Below, piece after piece: positions 23,256-34,263 of a DNA stretch of 64,000 nucleotides. Each line of letters starts with the position of its first letter. Within the stretch, counting starts at the first letter, position 1. The translations under genes were made by a program, and so were the position numbers. This DNA comes from Scalesia atractyloides. Lineage: Eukaryota; Streptophyta; Magnoliopsida; Asterales; Asteraceae. Under the pieces are notes generated by a model. The model saw only the letters and a list, made by a program, of their open reading frames with translations. It did no database searches and was not told the DNA's origin. Location: positions 35,992,341-36,056,340 of the forward strand of contig CAMTDV010000012.1 in NCBI GenBank assembly GCA_947069175.1. The letters run 5' to 3'.

Positions 23256-24130
23256 TTAGAGTTCATTTTCCATGTACCGTCTGTATCTGAAATAAGCATC
23301 CTGAAGGTTTCCTTTGCTCCATGTTAACGAGCGCTTGCGAACAAGGTTTTCCATTAGCACACATATGATGACTCCTGAATTTCGGCCAGTACGATCTCTT
23401 TGATCAGGCCAGACGACATCTCCTACTATTTCGATGGCACCCGTCTCGTGTATTTCAGCGTGTTGCCAGTACACGATACGATCCAGAAACCACATGAATA
23501 GAGACTCAAATTCCATCACAGTTTGATGAATTCTTATGTGTACGTAAAATGAATCTCCGCGGTTAATCATGTCACAAGTATTTGTAAAATAAACAGTTAT
23601 TTCTAGTGACTTTATATTTATCTTTAGAAGTAACCATTGTTGTTCCTTTTCCGGTATAGGAATGTAAACCTGTGTCAAAAAAGAAAATTATATAAAATAT
23701 GGTTAAAATTATTATTTTAAAGGGCATATAAAATAAACATGTTTAAGATCTTATTACATACAAAATCCCCACAATTAGAAAACAGAACTAATCTAGTCGG
23801 TGTGGTCTTCTACCTCCGAAATATACTCTAATCCTTTTTCCATTTCCACCGTGTAAGCTTCTAAACGCAGTAAATCAAAATATCTTTCAAAATCCAATTC
23901 CTGGTCAGCGTCTTCTTCGGTAGTAACTGTCACACTTTCTGGTGGAGTGTTTATCTGCTGCATAGTGGGGTTACATTCACGTGTCGGCTCTTGCACTGTG
24001 TTTGGTTGGTTAGGCGGTTGGGAAAGTTGGGTTCGGTGTTCTCTGAGGGTGGGTTTGCTCCTTCAGTGTTAAGGTGGATATGGAAGTGTAAATGAATGTT
24101 ATGTTGTTGTTCGACCATGTTGGAAAATGA
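23256..24130 (-). pseudogene. Ulp1-like gene, copy A, 5' truncated at the duplication junction
   Basis: Only the last exon (23669-23256, VYIPIPEKEQQW to RRYMENEL) and part of the preceding intron are present. The 5' exons seen in copy B are missing because the duplication ends at 24130. It is otherwise identical to the copy at 29000-30396, where the domain is described. A short ORF at 23951-24163 runs across the junction and is chimeric. Confidence 0.8.
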
Positions 24131-25970
24131 GGCGCATAGGGTGATCATCAGGTCCAAGTTCATAATACCTTCAAAAATGTGAAAAAAAAAAATTCAAACA
24201 TAAAAAAACCACAATAATCTTGAATGGTAATCAAAAGAAAGCCAGGCTTTCATATTTGGTCTAATTATAATTTTAACCTTATAACCTTACTTGAATAAAA
24301 AGTTCCTGCGTATCTAGAGGTGAAAAGGGGGCGGGTTAGGTAAAAGATCAAACCAGGCAAACATTGATAGGGGTTAAACAGGTCGGGTCATGTTGGGCCA
24401 ACCCATAGAAGGTATCCAGTTTTCTATTTGATATAATTAATGTGTTAAATAAGATTGCGAAACTATCTACTGCAAACATTAACAATGAAGTAGTTTAGAA
24501 GGTTTTTATGCTATTGAGTACACATCCAACGAATTTCAACTTTCAATTAGTTTGACCCGTTTGAAGCGCTATTTAATTAAATAATTTAACCCAACATCAT
24601 TTGACCTATAGAGATAAAAGTATGACTTCATAAGTAAAACTGACCTATGTATAGGTAAACGGTCAAAATTTCCAGCTCTAGTTATATCCGATCGAGCAAG
24701 ATACTGAGGAACTTGCATTTACAACAGGTCAATTGCATTCATTGTATCAATCAACACTACACATGGTTTCGGATAAGGCGGGGGGGTTTGATCAAGAGAA
24801 GTGTGCTAAGCATAAACCTCAAACTGACCAAAAGCAATCGGTTCTTAGCAAGACTAATATGCAAAAGAACTCTGATTCAAGTAAGAAATGGTGGTAAAAG
24901 AGTTTAATTATATTATATTATACTACACATACAAAGAGAAGTTGGGGGATAACTGCCAGCTGCCTGACACTTTCCAGTTGGCCCGAGTAAATTACGATTT
25001 TACCCTTGTTTTTAGTTATGATTTTGGCCCCAGTTAAAACTATGTTTTTGCCCACATTTCAAAATTATAGTTTTGCCATCGTTATAGATTTTGACAAATT
25101 ACGACTTTACCCCAGCCAAAATCACGATTTTGCCCTGTTCAAAATAACACTCTTTTCGTCATTGTAGCTTTTGATAAATTACGATTTTACCCCCGTCAAA
25201 CTTACGCTTTCCCGGTTCAAAATTACTATCTTGCCATCGTTTTCGTTCTTTTTTTTTTTGCAAAACTATAGTAATGTTTTGTTTTAATCGGTTGCCTCGA
25301 TGTAATTTTTATTCGCTAGCGCTCACTCATTGGTCATGACAAATTACAGTTTGCCCCGAGTTTTAAATTAGAGTTTTCTCATGGTTTTAGTTTCTTTTTT
25401 CTAGTAAAACTATGATAGCATTTTATTTTAATTTGTGGAGAAATATTTGGCATAGCGTGCGGGCGGGCATTAACTAGTTAGCTACATATAGAACACGAAT
25501 ATCCAATTGTTATCCCGTTCGATTTCCTAACCCTAGCAATCAACACAAACTGCACAAACGATTTCCAGCCTAATTTCAAGTAACAAAGGCTACCAACTAC
25601 TCCAAATCATTAGAATTTACAAACAAACAAAGAATTCATCCAATTGGTGGGGCATGATAAATAATTTGATCTATTGACTAGCGATTCATTCAATCAGCAA
25701 ATAACGAGCTTCCACTACCTCGATAGAAGTAATATCTTGTAACAAACAGATGATTACAGGGCATGGAAGAGAAGATACCTTTTTCTGATCGTCGTGACGT
25801 CGACAGACGAAGAAAGAAGGATGAAATCGGCAAGCAGAAGAGTTGTTTGAAGATCGTGTAAACGTGTTTTTACACCTCTTGCATACGATTTGCTCTTCTT
25901 CTCTGATTGCTGCCGGTTGCCCGTTTTCTATCTTCTCCATCGTTTCCATTGAAAACTGTTTTTTTCTCAC
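24131..25970 (-). pseudogene. Cys/His-rich gene, copy B, truncated in exon 2
   Basis: Exon 1 is intact at 25970-25779 and identical in sequence to copy A, including the AAAAAG|GT donor. The intron is duplicated with small indels. Exon 2 survives only as 24131-24166, with two single-base deletions, so the C-terminal third, including the CC and GC motifs, is lost. It cannot make the conserved protein. Confidence 0.8.
24315..24680. mobile_element. hAT-like MITE, copy B
   Basis: Duplicate of 18566-18932 carried along in the tandem duplication, with several single-base indels. Confidence 0.5.
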
Positions 25971-26068
25971 TTAGGGATTTTCAGGTACTCATCAGTCGGT
26001 CGAGTAGCGGAGCAAAAATAAATAAATAAATTGGTTCTAATCGATAATCGGACCTTAGAAAAAAATAA

Positions 26069-26490
26069 GGGAAAATCACGAAAATAGACCCTGTCACGCC
26101 GTCTTTGCGAAAATGGCTACCTGACACGACTCTACTAGCCGTTTATGTTAACGGAAGCGGCTCAGACGAAGTATTCACCGCAGACCAATACAAAGTGGAC
26201 ACGTGTCCGACAAACGCTTTGAGCCGTTTCAGCTAACCCCTTTTGTTGAAAAGCTCTTAGCCAAGCCGTTTCATGTGGCTCATGCACCCAAGCCGGTTAA
26301 GGACCCGGCTCGTCCCTTAGCCGAGTACCTTCAACGAGCCGAGCCGTCTTGTCGTGGGCTGAGCCGGGTTGACGCGGCTTAGAGCCGTTTCCGTACGTCT
26401 GTGCACCGACTTCTGCTTTGAGCCGTTTCGACGAACTGTTCAAGCCGTTTCCGTACGAGTTTAAGCCGTTTTACGTTTACGTGCATAACT
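26069..26490 (+). repeat. MULE left terminal inverted repeat (true left end)
   Basis: Begins GGGAAAATCACG directly after the 9-bp AAAAAATAA. It includes GTCTTTGCGAAAATGGC and GTTAACGGAAGCGGCTCAG, matched on the reverse complement of the right end by GTCTTTACGAAAATGGC and a GTTAACGGAAGCGGCTCAG counterpart near 34610. Beyond about 26400 the matching is through repeated GAGCCGTTT units. Confidence 0.9.
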
Positions 26491-26530
26491 TATTTACAAT
26501 TACCTTTAAAGTAAAATCAGATTTTACAAC

Positions 26531-28876
26531 ATGAAGCTTTGTTTTGTTGTATACAACGGTGGAAAGTGGCAGATTGTTAATGGAAACTTGGAGTATGTTG
26601 CTGATGCCGATGCAAGTAGACGTGATTTAGAAATTGAAACCAATCTTTCGTACATTGGTCTTTTAAGTAATGTTTCTAAGTTGTGTGGAATTACAAACAT
26701 TAAAAAGCTATCGTACCGGATGTCTTCATTTACTGATCCCATCGATATAACTGATGATGGTGATCTTGCTTTTTTATTTAAGTTTGCTATGCAAAATCCT
26801 TTTGAATTATATAAGTTGTACGTCATTCAGGAGTCTTGTGTTGGATCATCTAGTTTTTCTTCTCATCAAGATACATTTAAAGTCCCTGGTTTAAATGTTC
26901 CTGTTAATGAAGTTAATGATGATGTTTTAAACGAGTATACAACGAATTTCGATAATTTACATGGTACAACAAAAACACTGTCTCCATTAATTAACTTTGA
27001 GCCAGGCTACGTATTCAATAACAAAGAAGAAATGAAACTTGAGCTAGGGAAAAAATGTTTTTTAGAACATTTTGAGTTTAAGATAGATGGATCGTCTAAA
27101 ACCAGGTATGAAGTGTCATGTTTGGTGGATGGGTGCAACTAGCGTTTTAGGGCATACAGTGTTGCTGGCAGTGCGATGTTTTTTGTCAAGTATATGAACG
27201 ATAAACACACGTGCTCAAAGACGCTAACGTACCCCCATCTTCGTCAGGCAAACCCAATGGTTGTGGCTCACTATTTAAAGGAATCACTGAAAGATAGTGG
27301 TAGACAATATCGGTCTAACGATATTGTCAAAGATTTTAAACAAAGATTCCAAGTTGAGATAAGTTAAAGTCAAGCTTGGCGTGGAAAAAGTCACGCGCTA
27401 GAGATTCTACAAGGAACAAGTACTGATTCCTTTGCTGAACTACCGTTTTAATGCTACAATTTAGATCGGGCTAACCCGGGTACTGTCACTTGCATCAAGC
27501 CTGACGACGAGAATCGGTTTAAAATGGTCTTTGTCACCATCGGTGCTGCTGTAAGTTATGCGTTTTACTTTTTATTTAGTTATCTGAAATTAAAACGCGG
27601 TTGACCTCTTATGAATTTTTCGTTTCAAATTCATGTCTTTATGTGTAATCTAAGACCAGGGGTGATCATCGTGCAGCACACCTGAAAGGTGAATTTAAAG
27701 GTACGTTGTTTTTAGTAGTTGGCATGGATGGAAACAACCAGATTTTACAACTTTCCTACGGTGAATAGGAAAATCAGAGGATGGAGAATCTTGGACATGG
27801 TTTCTTTCAAAGCTTAGAGAGTGTGTTGGTGAAATACCCGATATGGCGATAATATCGGATAGGGCGAATTCTATACACTTAGCTGTTAGTAACGTCTTTC
27901 CACGTGCTTATCACGGGTTATGTTGTCGTCATTTAATGATGAACTTACGTTTCCATCGAATAAAAAAAAAAGAATACGAGAGTCTATGGTAGAAGACATG
28001 CAAATCTTACCGGATGTCTGATTTTAATGAGTAATTCAATGCTCTTTGTCTTGCCCTTCCCAAAGTACGTCAAATTCTAACAAGTATTGGGTTGGTAGAT
28101 GGGCAAGAGCACATTGTCCTGGTAATCGATATCATTATATGACATCTAACAGTGCAGAGTCCAATAACTCTCTTTCTAGACACCAGCGTAAATGCTGATA
28201 ACACAAGTTATAGAATTCTTCCATCAGTCCGCACAACAATGGTTTATGAACGTCGGTTGCAGGGTATTCAGGAAACACACCTACTTACACAGTGGGCTCA
28301 AAAGAAATTTTTTAAAAAAATTGAAGGGTCTAGAACGTGGACTGTTGCTAGTGTTGGGTTAAACACTTATGATGTTGAAGACGGGAGCAAGCGTGGTTTT
28401 GTTGATTTGTATAATCGAACATGTAGCTGCCGAGTTTGGCAAGTTTCTGGTTTACCATGTGGGCATGTGATTGCGGTTTCAAAATTTTTAGATGAAACCG
28501 ATTGTAGTCATTTTCCTTCTCGTGTTACTTAAACGAAATCTATAAAAGAACTTATGAAGAAGCGATTAATCCTCTTCCTCGTAAGTCTACATGGGAGACT
28601 CAAGAAGACCTTATAAATCTTCAACCACCGCATATTACAAAGCGTCAGGCGGGTCGTCCTTGAGATAACAACCGGATCTTATCCCTCGGGGAAGAACCTA
28701 CTCTGCTGTATTGTTCCCGTTGTAAATCATACGATCATCATCATGATTTGTGTTCACAGCCCATGTCGTCACAAGTTCGTACTCGCAAAGGATTGGGGAA
28801 AGGGAAAGCGAAAGAAAGCTGGGGCGATCCTGACAAGCTTACACAATTTCTGTCCTATAACTTGGGAGACTTTTAA
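26531..28876 (+). pseudogene. MULE transposase (mudrA type), copy B, broken
   Basis: Same architecture as the copy at 20787: PB1-like N-terminus, MuDR DNA-binding domain, MULE catalytic domain, SWIM finger (CSC...CGH, 28425-28484) and C-terminal CCHC-like knuckle, ending LGDF at 28876. Here the stretch after NDKH reads TCSKTLTYPHLRQANP (27206-27255), which fits the MuDR DNA-binding domain better than copy A does, so copy B is closer to the ancestral sequence. The Trp-to-stop change at 27140-27142, two further nonsense codons, and the damaged first catalytic Asp region are shared with copy A and therefore older than the duplication. The transposase would bind the TIRs and cut out the element; it is inactive as read. 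Confidence 0.85.
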
Positions 28877-28999
28877 CAGTATTTTTTAGTATTGTAATTA
28901 ATGAAATTACGCGGGAAATATTTCATTAGAATTTTTTATTGTTTGATTTTATATGCATTCACAAAACCATCAAAAATTAATTGGTGTGAAGCGTCCGGC

Positions 29000-30396
29000 T
29001 TAGAGTTCATTTTCCATGTACCGTCTGTATCTGAAATAAGCATCCTGAAGGTTTCCTTTGCTCCATGTTAACGAGCGCTTGCGAACAAGGTTTTCCATTA
29101 GCACACATATGATGACTCCTGAATTTCGGCCAGTACGATCTCTTTGATCAGGCCAGACGACATCTCCTACTATTTCGATGGCACCCGTCTCGTGTATTTC
29201 AGCGTGTTGCCAGTACACGATACGATCCAGAAACCACATGAATAGAGACTCAAATTCCATCACAGTTTGATGAATTCTTATGTGTACGTAAAATGAATCT
29301 CCGCGGTTAATCATGTCACAAGTATTTGTAAAATAAACAGTTATTTCTAGTGACTTTATATTTATCTTTAGAAGTAACCATTGTTGTTCCTTTTCCGGTA
29401 TAGGAATGTAAACCTGTGTCAAAAAAGAAAATTATATAAAATATGGTTAAAATTATTATTTTAAAGGGCATATAAAATAAACATGTTTAAGATCTTATTA
29501 CATACAAAATCCCCACAATTAGAAAACAGAACTAATCTAGTCGGTGTGGTCTTCTACCTCCGAAATATACTCTAATCCTTTTTCCATTTCCACCGTGTAA
29601 GCTTCTAAACGCAGTAAATCAAAATATCTTTCAAAATCCAATTCCTGGTCAGCGTCTTCTTCGGTAGTAACTGTCACACTTTCTGGTGGAGTGTTTATCT
29701 GCTGCATAGTGGGGTTACATTCACGTGTCGGCTCTTGCACTGTGTTTGGTTGGTTAGGCGGTTGGGAAAGTTGGGTTCGGTGTTCTCTGAGGGTGGGTTT
29801 GCTCCTTCAGTGTTAAGGTGGATATGGAAGTGTAAATGAATGTTATGTTGTTGTTCGACCATGTTGGAAAATGAAGATACAAGTTGAGGATTGTACAAAC
29901 ATTTGTTTATGTAGATGTGGAGTATGAAAGATATGTATAAAATAAAATAAATAAAAAATGAATGTACCGTATCTATTTCCCAAAATGGAGGGTATGTAGT
30001 TGAAGAACCATCTGCGTATGTGTTTGCCGCACTATCTTGTCCATTTAACATGTTGACAAAATTTGGTGGTAGAACCGTCCAACGATAATCATTTGAAGAC
30101 ATCGTCCTTGCCTGTCTTTCAACCTCTCGTTAATACATGAGTTTGTTACACCATGCTTTCACGTTCTATAAAAGAATGGTAAAGATTTAAAAAAAACTAT
30201 TAGACTAATTATTAAAACGAAATTATTTGTTATTAAGGTACCGTTTCTTGAACATAGCCATCTCCACTAAATCCAAGTAGCCTACCCACCAGTCTTTTCC
30301 GAGTTGTGTTATCCCCATGTATGAGGAATAGCAACTTGGACTATCGACGTCGTAATAAAATTCGAGAACATTTGGCGACCAACTCCGGTTTGACAT
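29000..30396 (-). pseudogene. Ulp1-like (C48 peptidase) gene 1 of the MULE, degenerate
   Basis: Exon 1 starts ATG at 30396 (MSNRSWSPNVLEFYYD) and ends AAACG|GTACC at about 30241. Exon 2 (about 30165-29968) contains NVKAWCNKLMY, one stop, and WTVLPPNFVNMLNGQD, and ends FWEIDT|GT. Exon 3 (29413-29000) begins VYIPIPEKEQQWLLLKI and ends RRYMENEL. Exons 2 and 3 join in frame. This is the C-terminal catalytic domain of SUMO-protease-like Ulp1 proteins. The His-Trp pair is QW, the Asp after the strand is absent, and the Cys of the usual DCG motif is Ser (GRNSGV), so no peptidase activity is expected. The exon 1-2 join is out of frame as read. Its role in MULEs is unknown. Confidence 0.75.
29414..29967 (-). 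other. Long intron of Ulp1-like gene 1 with an embedded acidic reading frame
   Basis: Between the FWEIDT donor (29968|29967) and the CAG acceptor (29414) lie two overlapping open stretches. One is Asn/His-rich (29870-29695); the other is strongly acidic and ends EYISEVEDHTD before a stop at 29537. They are offset by one base. This could be an alternative exon, a decayed separate small gene, or chance. The tandem duplication breaks inside this interval. Confidence 0.45.
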
Positions 30397-30619
30397 TGTG
30401 GATCTATCTCATTAATATGTGTTTCCATAATGTTAGCACACACACATATATACACACAAAGAGTACACATGTATCTAAAACATAATACAAAAAAATATAT
30501 AAATAACCATTATATACATAATAAATTTTTTACATCATTTTCTACACTTTTACAATTATCTTCCAAATAAAATATCATCATCTTCGACGTTGTCATCTAT
30601 ATCCTCGGGTAATATCGAG

Positions 30620-31205
30620 TAAAAAAAAGTACAGCAAGTTTACGTCTCATTTTGTATGCAGTCAACGCAGTATCTCACCATCGTTCAACTGTTTTTTATT
30701 TATCAACCTGTCTAGATATATGCAAACCCAAACTCCACAGTCTCCCAAAACTCCGGACTGTTGAGGAACATCGCTTGCATAAATAACGCGGAAGGGATAA
30801 TGTAACGGTAACGGCTTGTCGGCATGATAACCATGAATTCGTAGCCAATTGTTAAAAACAAAATTTATATGACAGACCACCTCCGTTCTTCCCTTTTCCA
30901 AAGTTTTTAAAGCTAATAACTATAAACCCAAAAAAATAACAACAGTTAGCATCATAAAATTTTAAGTACTAATCTATAAATCTAGAAAAATACCTACCGT
31001 ATATCGTAAGTATGTAATCAATAAGATTGAAAACACCTAAAAACAAATGTACATCTGGTATGTATAACGGTACGTACACCAACATAATAAGTAAGTGGTT
31101 CGTTAATAATTTACAAAATGATAAATATAAATATATGTAACAACTAACTAATTGGAATGCTACATAATAGGAACGTGTCAGGTAGTGGTTAACATCCGGG
31201 GACAT
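30620..31205 (-). pseudogene. Ulp1-like (C48 peptidase) gene 2 of the MULE
   Basis: Three blocks on the - strand form an Ulp1 catalytic domain. MSPDVNHYLTRSYYVAFQL starts at 31205. A MLVYVPLYIPDVHLFLGVF block (about 31086-31030) holds the catalytic-type His. The last block runs RTEVVCHINFVFNNWLRIHG to a SGVLGDCGVWVCIYLDRL segment (30890-30700), with an intact Gln and the nucleophile Cys in GDCG. Two small introns are implied. The strand that normally supplies Asp reads LTIYG, so Asp is replaced by Gly. The frame slips after the last block near 30640. It is clearly different from gene 1 and gene 3, and the best preserved at the Cys box. Confidence 0.7.
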
Positions 31206-31210
31206 TGTAA

Positions 31211-31655
31211 AGGAACGGTCAGTTGAAACGGCTCAGAAGACGCTGAAACGGCTCAGACCACATGCAAAGTAAGACTGAAATGGCTCGGATCTTCACAAAA
31301 CGGCTCGGATCTAGTCTTGACGGGTTGGATCATTCTAAAACAGGTCGGATCTCCAGAAACATTGGACTGAAACGGCTCGGATGTTCACGAAACGGCTCGG
31401 ATCTCGTTAAGACGGCTTAGGTCAAACTAAAACGGCTCGGATTTTCACGAAAAGGCTCTAATCTCGATACGTCAGGAAACGAGTTAATGAAACGGCTCGG
31501 ATTTTACTGAAATGGCTCGGTTTTTATTAATGAAAAGGCTCGGATTTTACCGAAACGGCTCGGTTTTTATTAATAAAACAGCTTGGATTTTACTGAAATG
31601 ACTCGGGTTTTATTAATGAAACGGCTCGGATTTTATTAATGAAACGGCTTAGTCA
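31211..31655. repeat. Internal array of AAACGGCTCGGATTTT units in the MULE
   Basis: About twenty tandem, slightly varied units (GAAACGGCTCGGATTTTAC, AAATGGCTCGGTTTTTATT and others) with a period of 18-30 bp lie between Ulp1-like genes 2 and 3. The core AAACGGCTC is the reverse complement of GAGCCGTTT, the word repeated in both TIRs. It may be a cluster of transposase-binding sites or an expanded internal minisatellite; only the sequence similarity is directly seen. Confidence 0.9.
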
Positions 31656-31808
31656 ACATCTTTGTTGAAAGTTGGGATTGAAACAGCTGGATTATTCAAA
31701 TTTTACTCTTTTTTTTGTCTTTTTTTACTACTTAAATACGGAGAAATACAGGGTCACTTGTATATTTGTTCATCTACATTCAAAAATCTTAGAAGAAAGA
31801 AACGCATA

Positions 31809-32870
31809 ATGTCTGATAAAACTAACAGTGACGTATACTCCTCTCAACCAGTTAACAAAGCATCATCGTGGATACTAAAGAAATGGAGAGCACCTAGACA
31901 CATGGATGAGGGTTCGTCGTCCGAAGCCTCACGACCCCAGGAGTCAGAGAAAATAAACTTTGTTAATAATAGGCAAAGTTTACACCAGAACAGAGAAGGT
32001 AGATGGGCGATTCTAGACGACGAAACTGAAAATTGGTCGAAAGATGTTGTCAGCTTTTACAATAATGGGGACTCCCCATTCTGTTATTCGGCAGTTTTCA
32101 CAGGCCTAGTAGAGCTGGACAAAAAATTTTGGGGAACTCTGTTAGGTGTTCATTGTAACGGCTACCTAACATAACAGTTAGTTTGTTAAGCGTTTTTACC
32201 AAATTTTATTATTATTTTTTTTTAATATTAAGATAATATATTATAAACAGCATATTGAAGGATAGGTTAGCAGACTAATGGCTTAGAGAAGTAGAAAACT
32301 ACAAAGGGATCCCACATTAAATTTGCGGGGACAATTCTTCGCCACAATTCTATGACACGCTACTGGACTCCGTTCCTAAGAACGTTGTTGGTTAAGTCAA
32401 TGGTAAAGTAAACCCATACCCTTCCATTTTCGACGTGGATTTCGTGTTTTTTCCGCTGCCGCTTGAAAATAACTTATGGCTTTTGGCACAACTTGAGTTG
32501 GCGTCTCAGGTTTTATTTTTTTTCCCTTTGAAAACATTTGTGAGGGGAACAAATTTAGATATATTTTTCCCTCCTAAGGTTGACAAAGGCCAAAGTGTAT
32601 TTAGTAGCTTTGTTGGTGCATTTGCAGTACTAGAAAAAGACGGGGAAAAAGAAAAGAACATAACCCTGAGCTTAATGAGGACTATGTGATTTCTAACCAG
32701 TCAATCGCCATAATGAAGGTGTCTATCTGTGCATGCTTATGGAGCATCTTGTCACGGACAAACCAATTAACATTACTAGAGACATGAGACAAATTTGTTT
32801 ATCATATAGATGATTCATGGCTGATAAACTGTATTTTTGGCATTGTTTGCCACGACCTAATGTTAAATAA
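31809..32870 (+). pseudogene. Ulp1-like (C48 peptidase) gene 3 of the MULE, opposite strand
   Basis: The likely start MSDKTNSDVYSSQ is at 31809. The first exon reads to about 32165 (REGRWAILDDETENW, YNNGDSPFCY). After an intron-like gap ending in CAG near 32251 it continues ILKDRLAD-stop-WLREVENYKG, then NPYPSIFDVDFVFFPLPLEN, then LWLLAQLELAS (32410-32508). The tail reads HNEGVYLCMLMEHLV and ends YFWHCLPRPNVK before TAA at 32868. The layout is that of Ulp1 family proteins. The His of the His-Trp pair is Leu, and the Cys box is lost (HNEGVY), so it is catalytically dead as read. Stops near 32278 and 32805 and frameshifts near 32320 and 32690 add to the decay. Confidence 0.7.
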
Positions 32871-33077
32871 TTTTATTACTAAACTGTTGCAAGGTTAGGT
32901 GAATAGTAGTATACGTTTATTATATTATACTTACATTTCTGTTTATGGACAAGGTTAGATGATGAACTTAAGTTATAATTATTAAATAGATTTACAACAT
33001 TAAAACAAAACCACATAATTTATATTAATAAAAAATTACATAAAAACTAAAATAAAGAGTAAAAAAACTATACATTT

Positions 33078-33435
33078 AAAAAAAAGTCTAATAGTGTCCC
33101 ACTCTGTGACGTGTGTGAAATCACGCCTATATTCGTGGCGGTAGTTGATGAGGGCGACTTCCTTAATGTCATCCTCACCAAGGTCCCCCCCAGTAGCTCA
33201 ACGTGTGGTAGATACGCTCGAACCTTTCATAGTCCAAGCGGATCACCCAAAACCTAGAAGATAGGGAATCCACGCTTCAGTTGTTGTCAACACCACGAAG
33301 CTGAGAGTAGTACTGTTGAACTCGGACCCACAGGCCACGCTGACCTTGACGACGTGGTTCACAGACAGCTTCGAAATATGCCTCACATAGGGCAATGTCT
33401 TCAACCGCGGTCCAAGGCAAGGAATTGGAAGCCAT
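33078..33435 (-). pseudogene. SANT/Myb-like DNA-binding protein fragment in the MULE
   Basis: From ATG at 33435 the - strand reads MASNSLPWTAVEDIALCEAY, then LWVRVQQYYSQL and a TGA at codon 52. It then continues SVDSLSSRFWVI and FERIYHTL, a one-base frameshift near 33190, and EVALINYRHEYRRDF, THVTEWDTIRLFF. The spacing of Trp and aromatic residues and the DSLSSR-W pattern are those of plant SANT/Myb-like DNA-binding proteins often found with DNA transposons. It is a broken gene; the longer ORF at 33243-33497 is in the wrong frame. Why a MULE carries it is unknown; capture of a host or transposon gene is inference. Confidence 0.6.
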
Positions 33436-33439
33436 TGAT

Positions 33440-34263
33440 CAAAGATTGCAAACGACGGATCTATGCAACGGCGGGCTGTAAACGGCATGGCACTCAAGGG
33501 TTTAGGGTAGACGCGTTATTTATAGTAGGGTAAAAATGCGTGGGGTGGGAATGTGTGGGGTGGGGTGGGTGGGGGTGACTGATTTATAAGAGGTAAAAAC
33601 GGGTGTTAAATTATATTAGATTTTTGCATGTTCAATTAATACAATCACTAAAGTTTATTATTATTGAATAAAGAAAAATAAAAAACAAGTAAATATACAA
33701 ACATTCAACATTTAAACTAGAATACACCAAATAACTTCATATACAAAAACTAATTGAACAATCGACGATTCTGCATCAAAACACATAGCAATGATAAAGG
33801 TGTGTCTTGAACTGGTAAGTTCCATCTACACTCAGTACATGGTGCAATTCGGAACAATTCGATGATTCTGCAGCTTCAATGATGTTTGGTTAGATCTAGA
33901 TAACACTCAAATGTGTTGCGATTCTCATCAACCACCCTAAAGCATTAGAACCGTCGAAGGTTTAGGCTAGTCGGTATAACGAATATAATAATGAGAAAAA
34001 CATCATCTTCACCGGTTCAAACCGGTCACTGTTGATTTTAAAGCTAAGAAAAACGTCCCTCTGATAGACGCCTCTGCATTACACTTGAACATAATAACAC
34101 TCTGGTGGTCATGGCCAAATTACATGCAAGGATATATGGGATGCATTTAATCAACATGTGATTACTTAGAAGGCCTGAAAAGGCTTGGTTTTGGAACACA
34201 TTTTGCTACATTTTCATGTCTGAGATAGAATTGAAACACAAACCACTTAAATATTATATTAGA
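33440..34263. other. Noncoding interior of the MULE before the right TIR
   Basis: AT-rich sequence with a G-rich tract (GGGGTGGGTGGGGGTG, about 33552-33570). No protein family is recognised. Confidence 0.5.

Larger units (their letters stand above)
18378..24130 (+). repeat. Tandem duplication unit A (5753 bp)
   Basis: This segment starts inside exon 2 of the Cys/His-rich gene and ends inside the first Ulp1-like gene of the MULE. It is repeated immediately downstream as unit B (24131-29874). It contains most of the host gene, the left MULE TIR, the transposase and the 3' half of the Ulp1-like gene. From 20324 rightward the two units differ at only about four places; from 18378 to 20323 they differ by a dozen or more changes, nearly all single-base indels in homopolymers. 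Confidence 0.95.
24131..29874 (+). repeat. Tandem duplication unit B (5744 bp)
   Basis: Direct copy of 18378-24130. The junction reads GGAAAATGA|GGCGCATAGG. The left side is MULE sequence, which in the undisturbed element continues AGATACAAG at 29875. The right side is exon 2 of the Cys/His-rich gene. No extended homology is visible at the junction. Confidence 0.95.

Noticed and set aside
23951..24163. 70-residue reverse-strand ORF as a gene
   Set aside because: It crosses the duplication junction and joins unrelated sequences.
33243..33497. 84-residue reverse-strand ORF as a gene
   Set aside because: It overlaps in another frame the SANT-like reading that shows conserved residues; it is a shadow.
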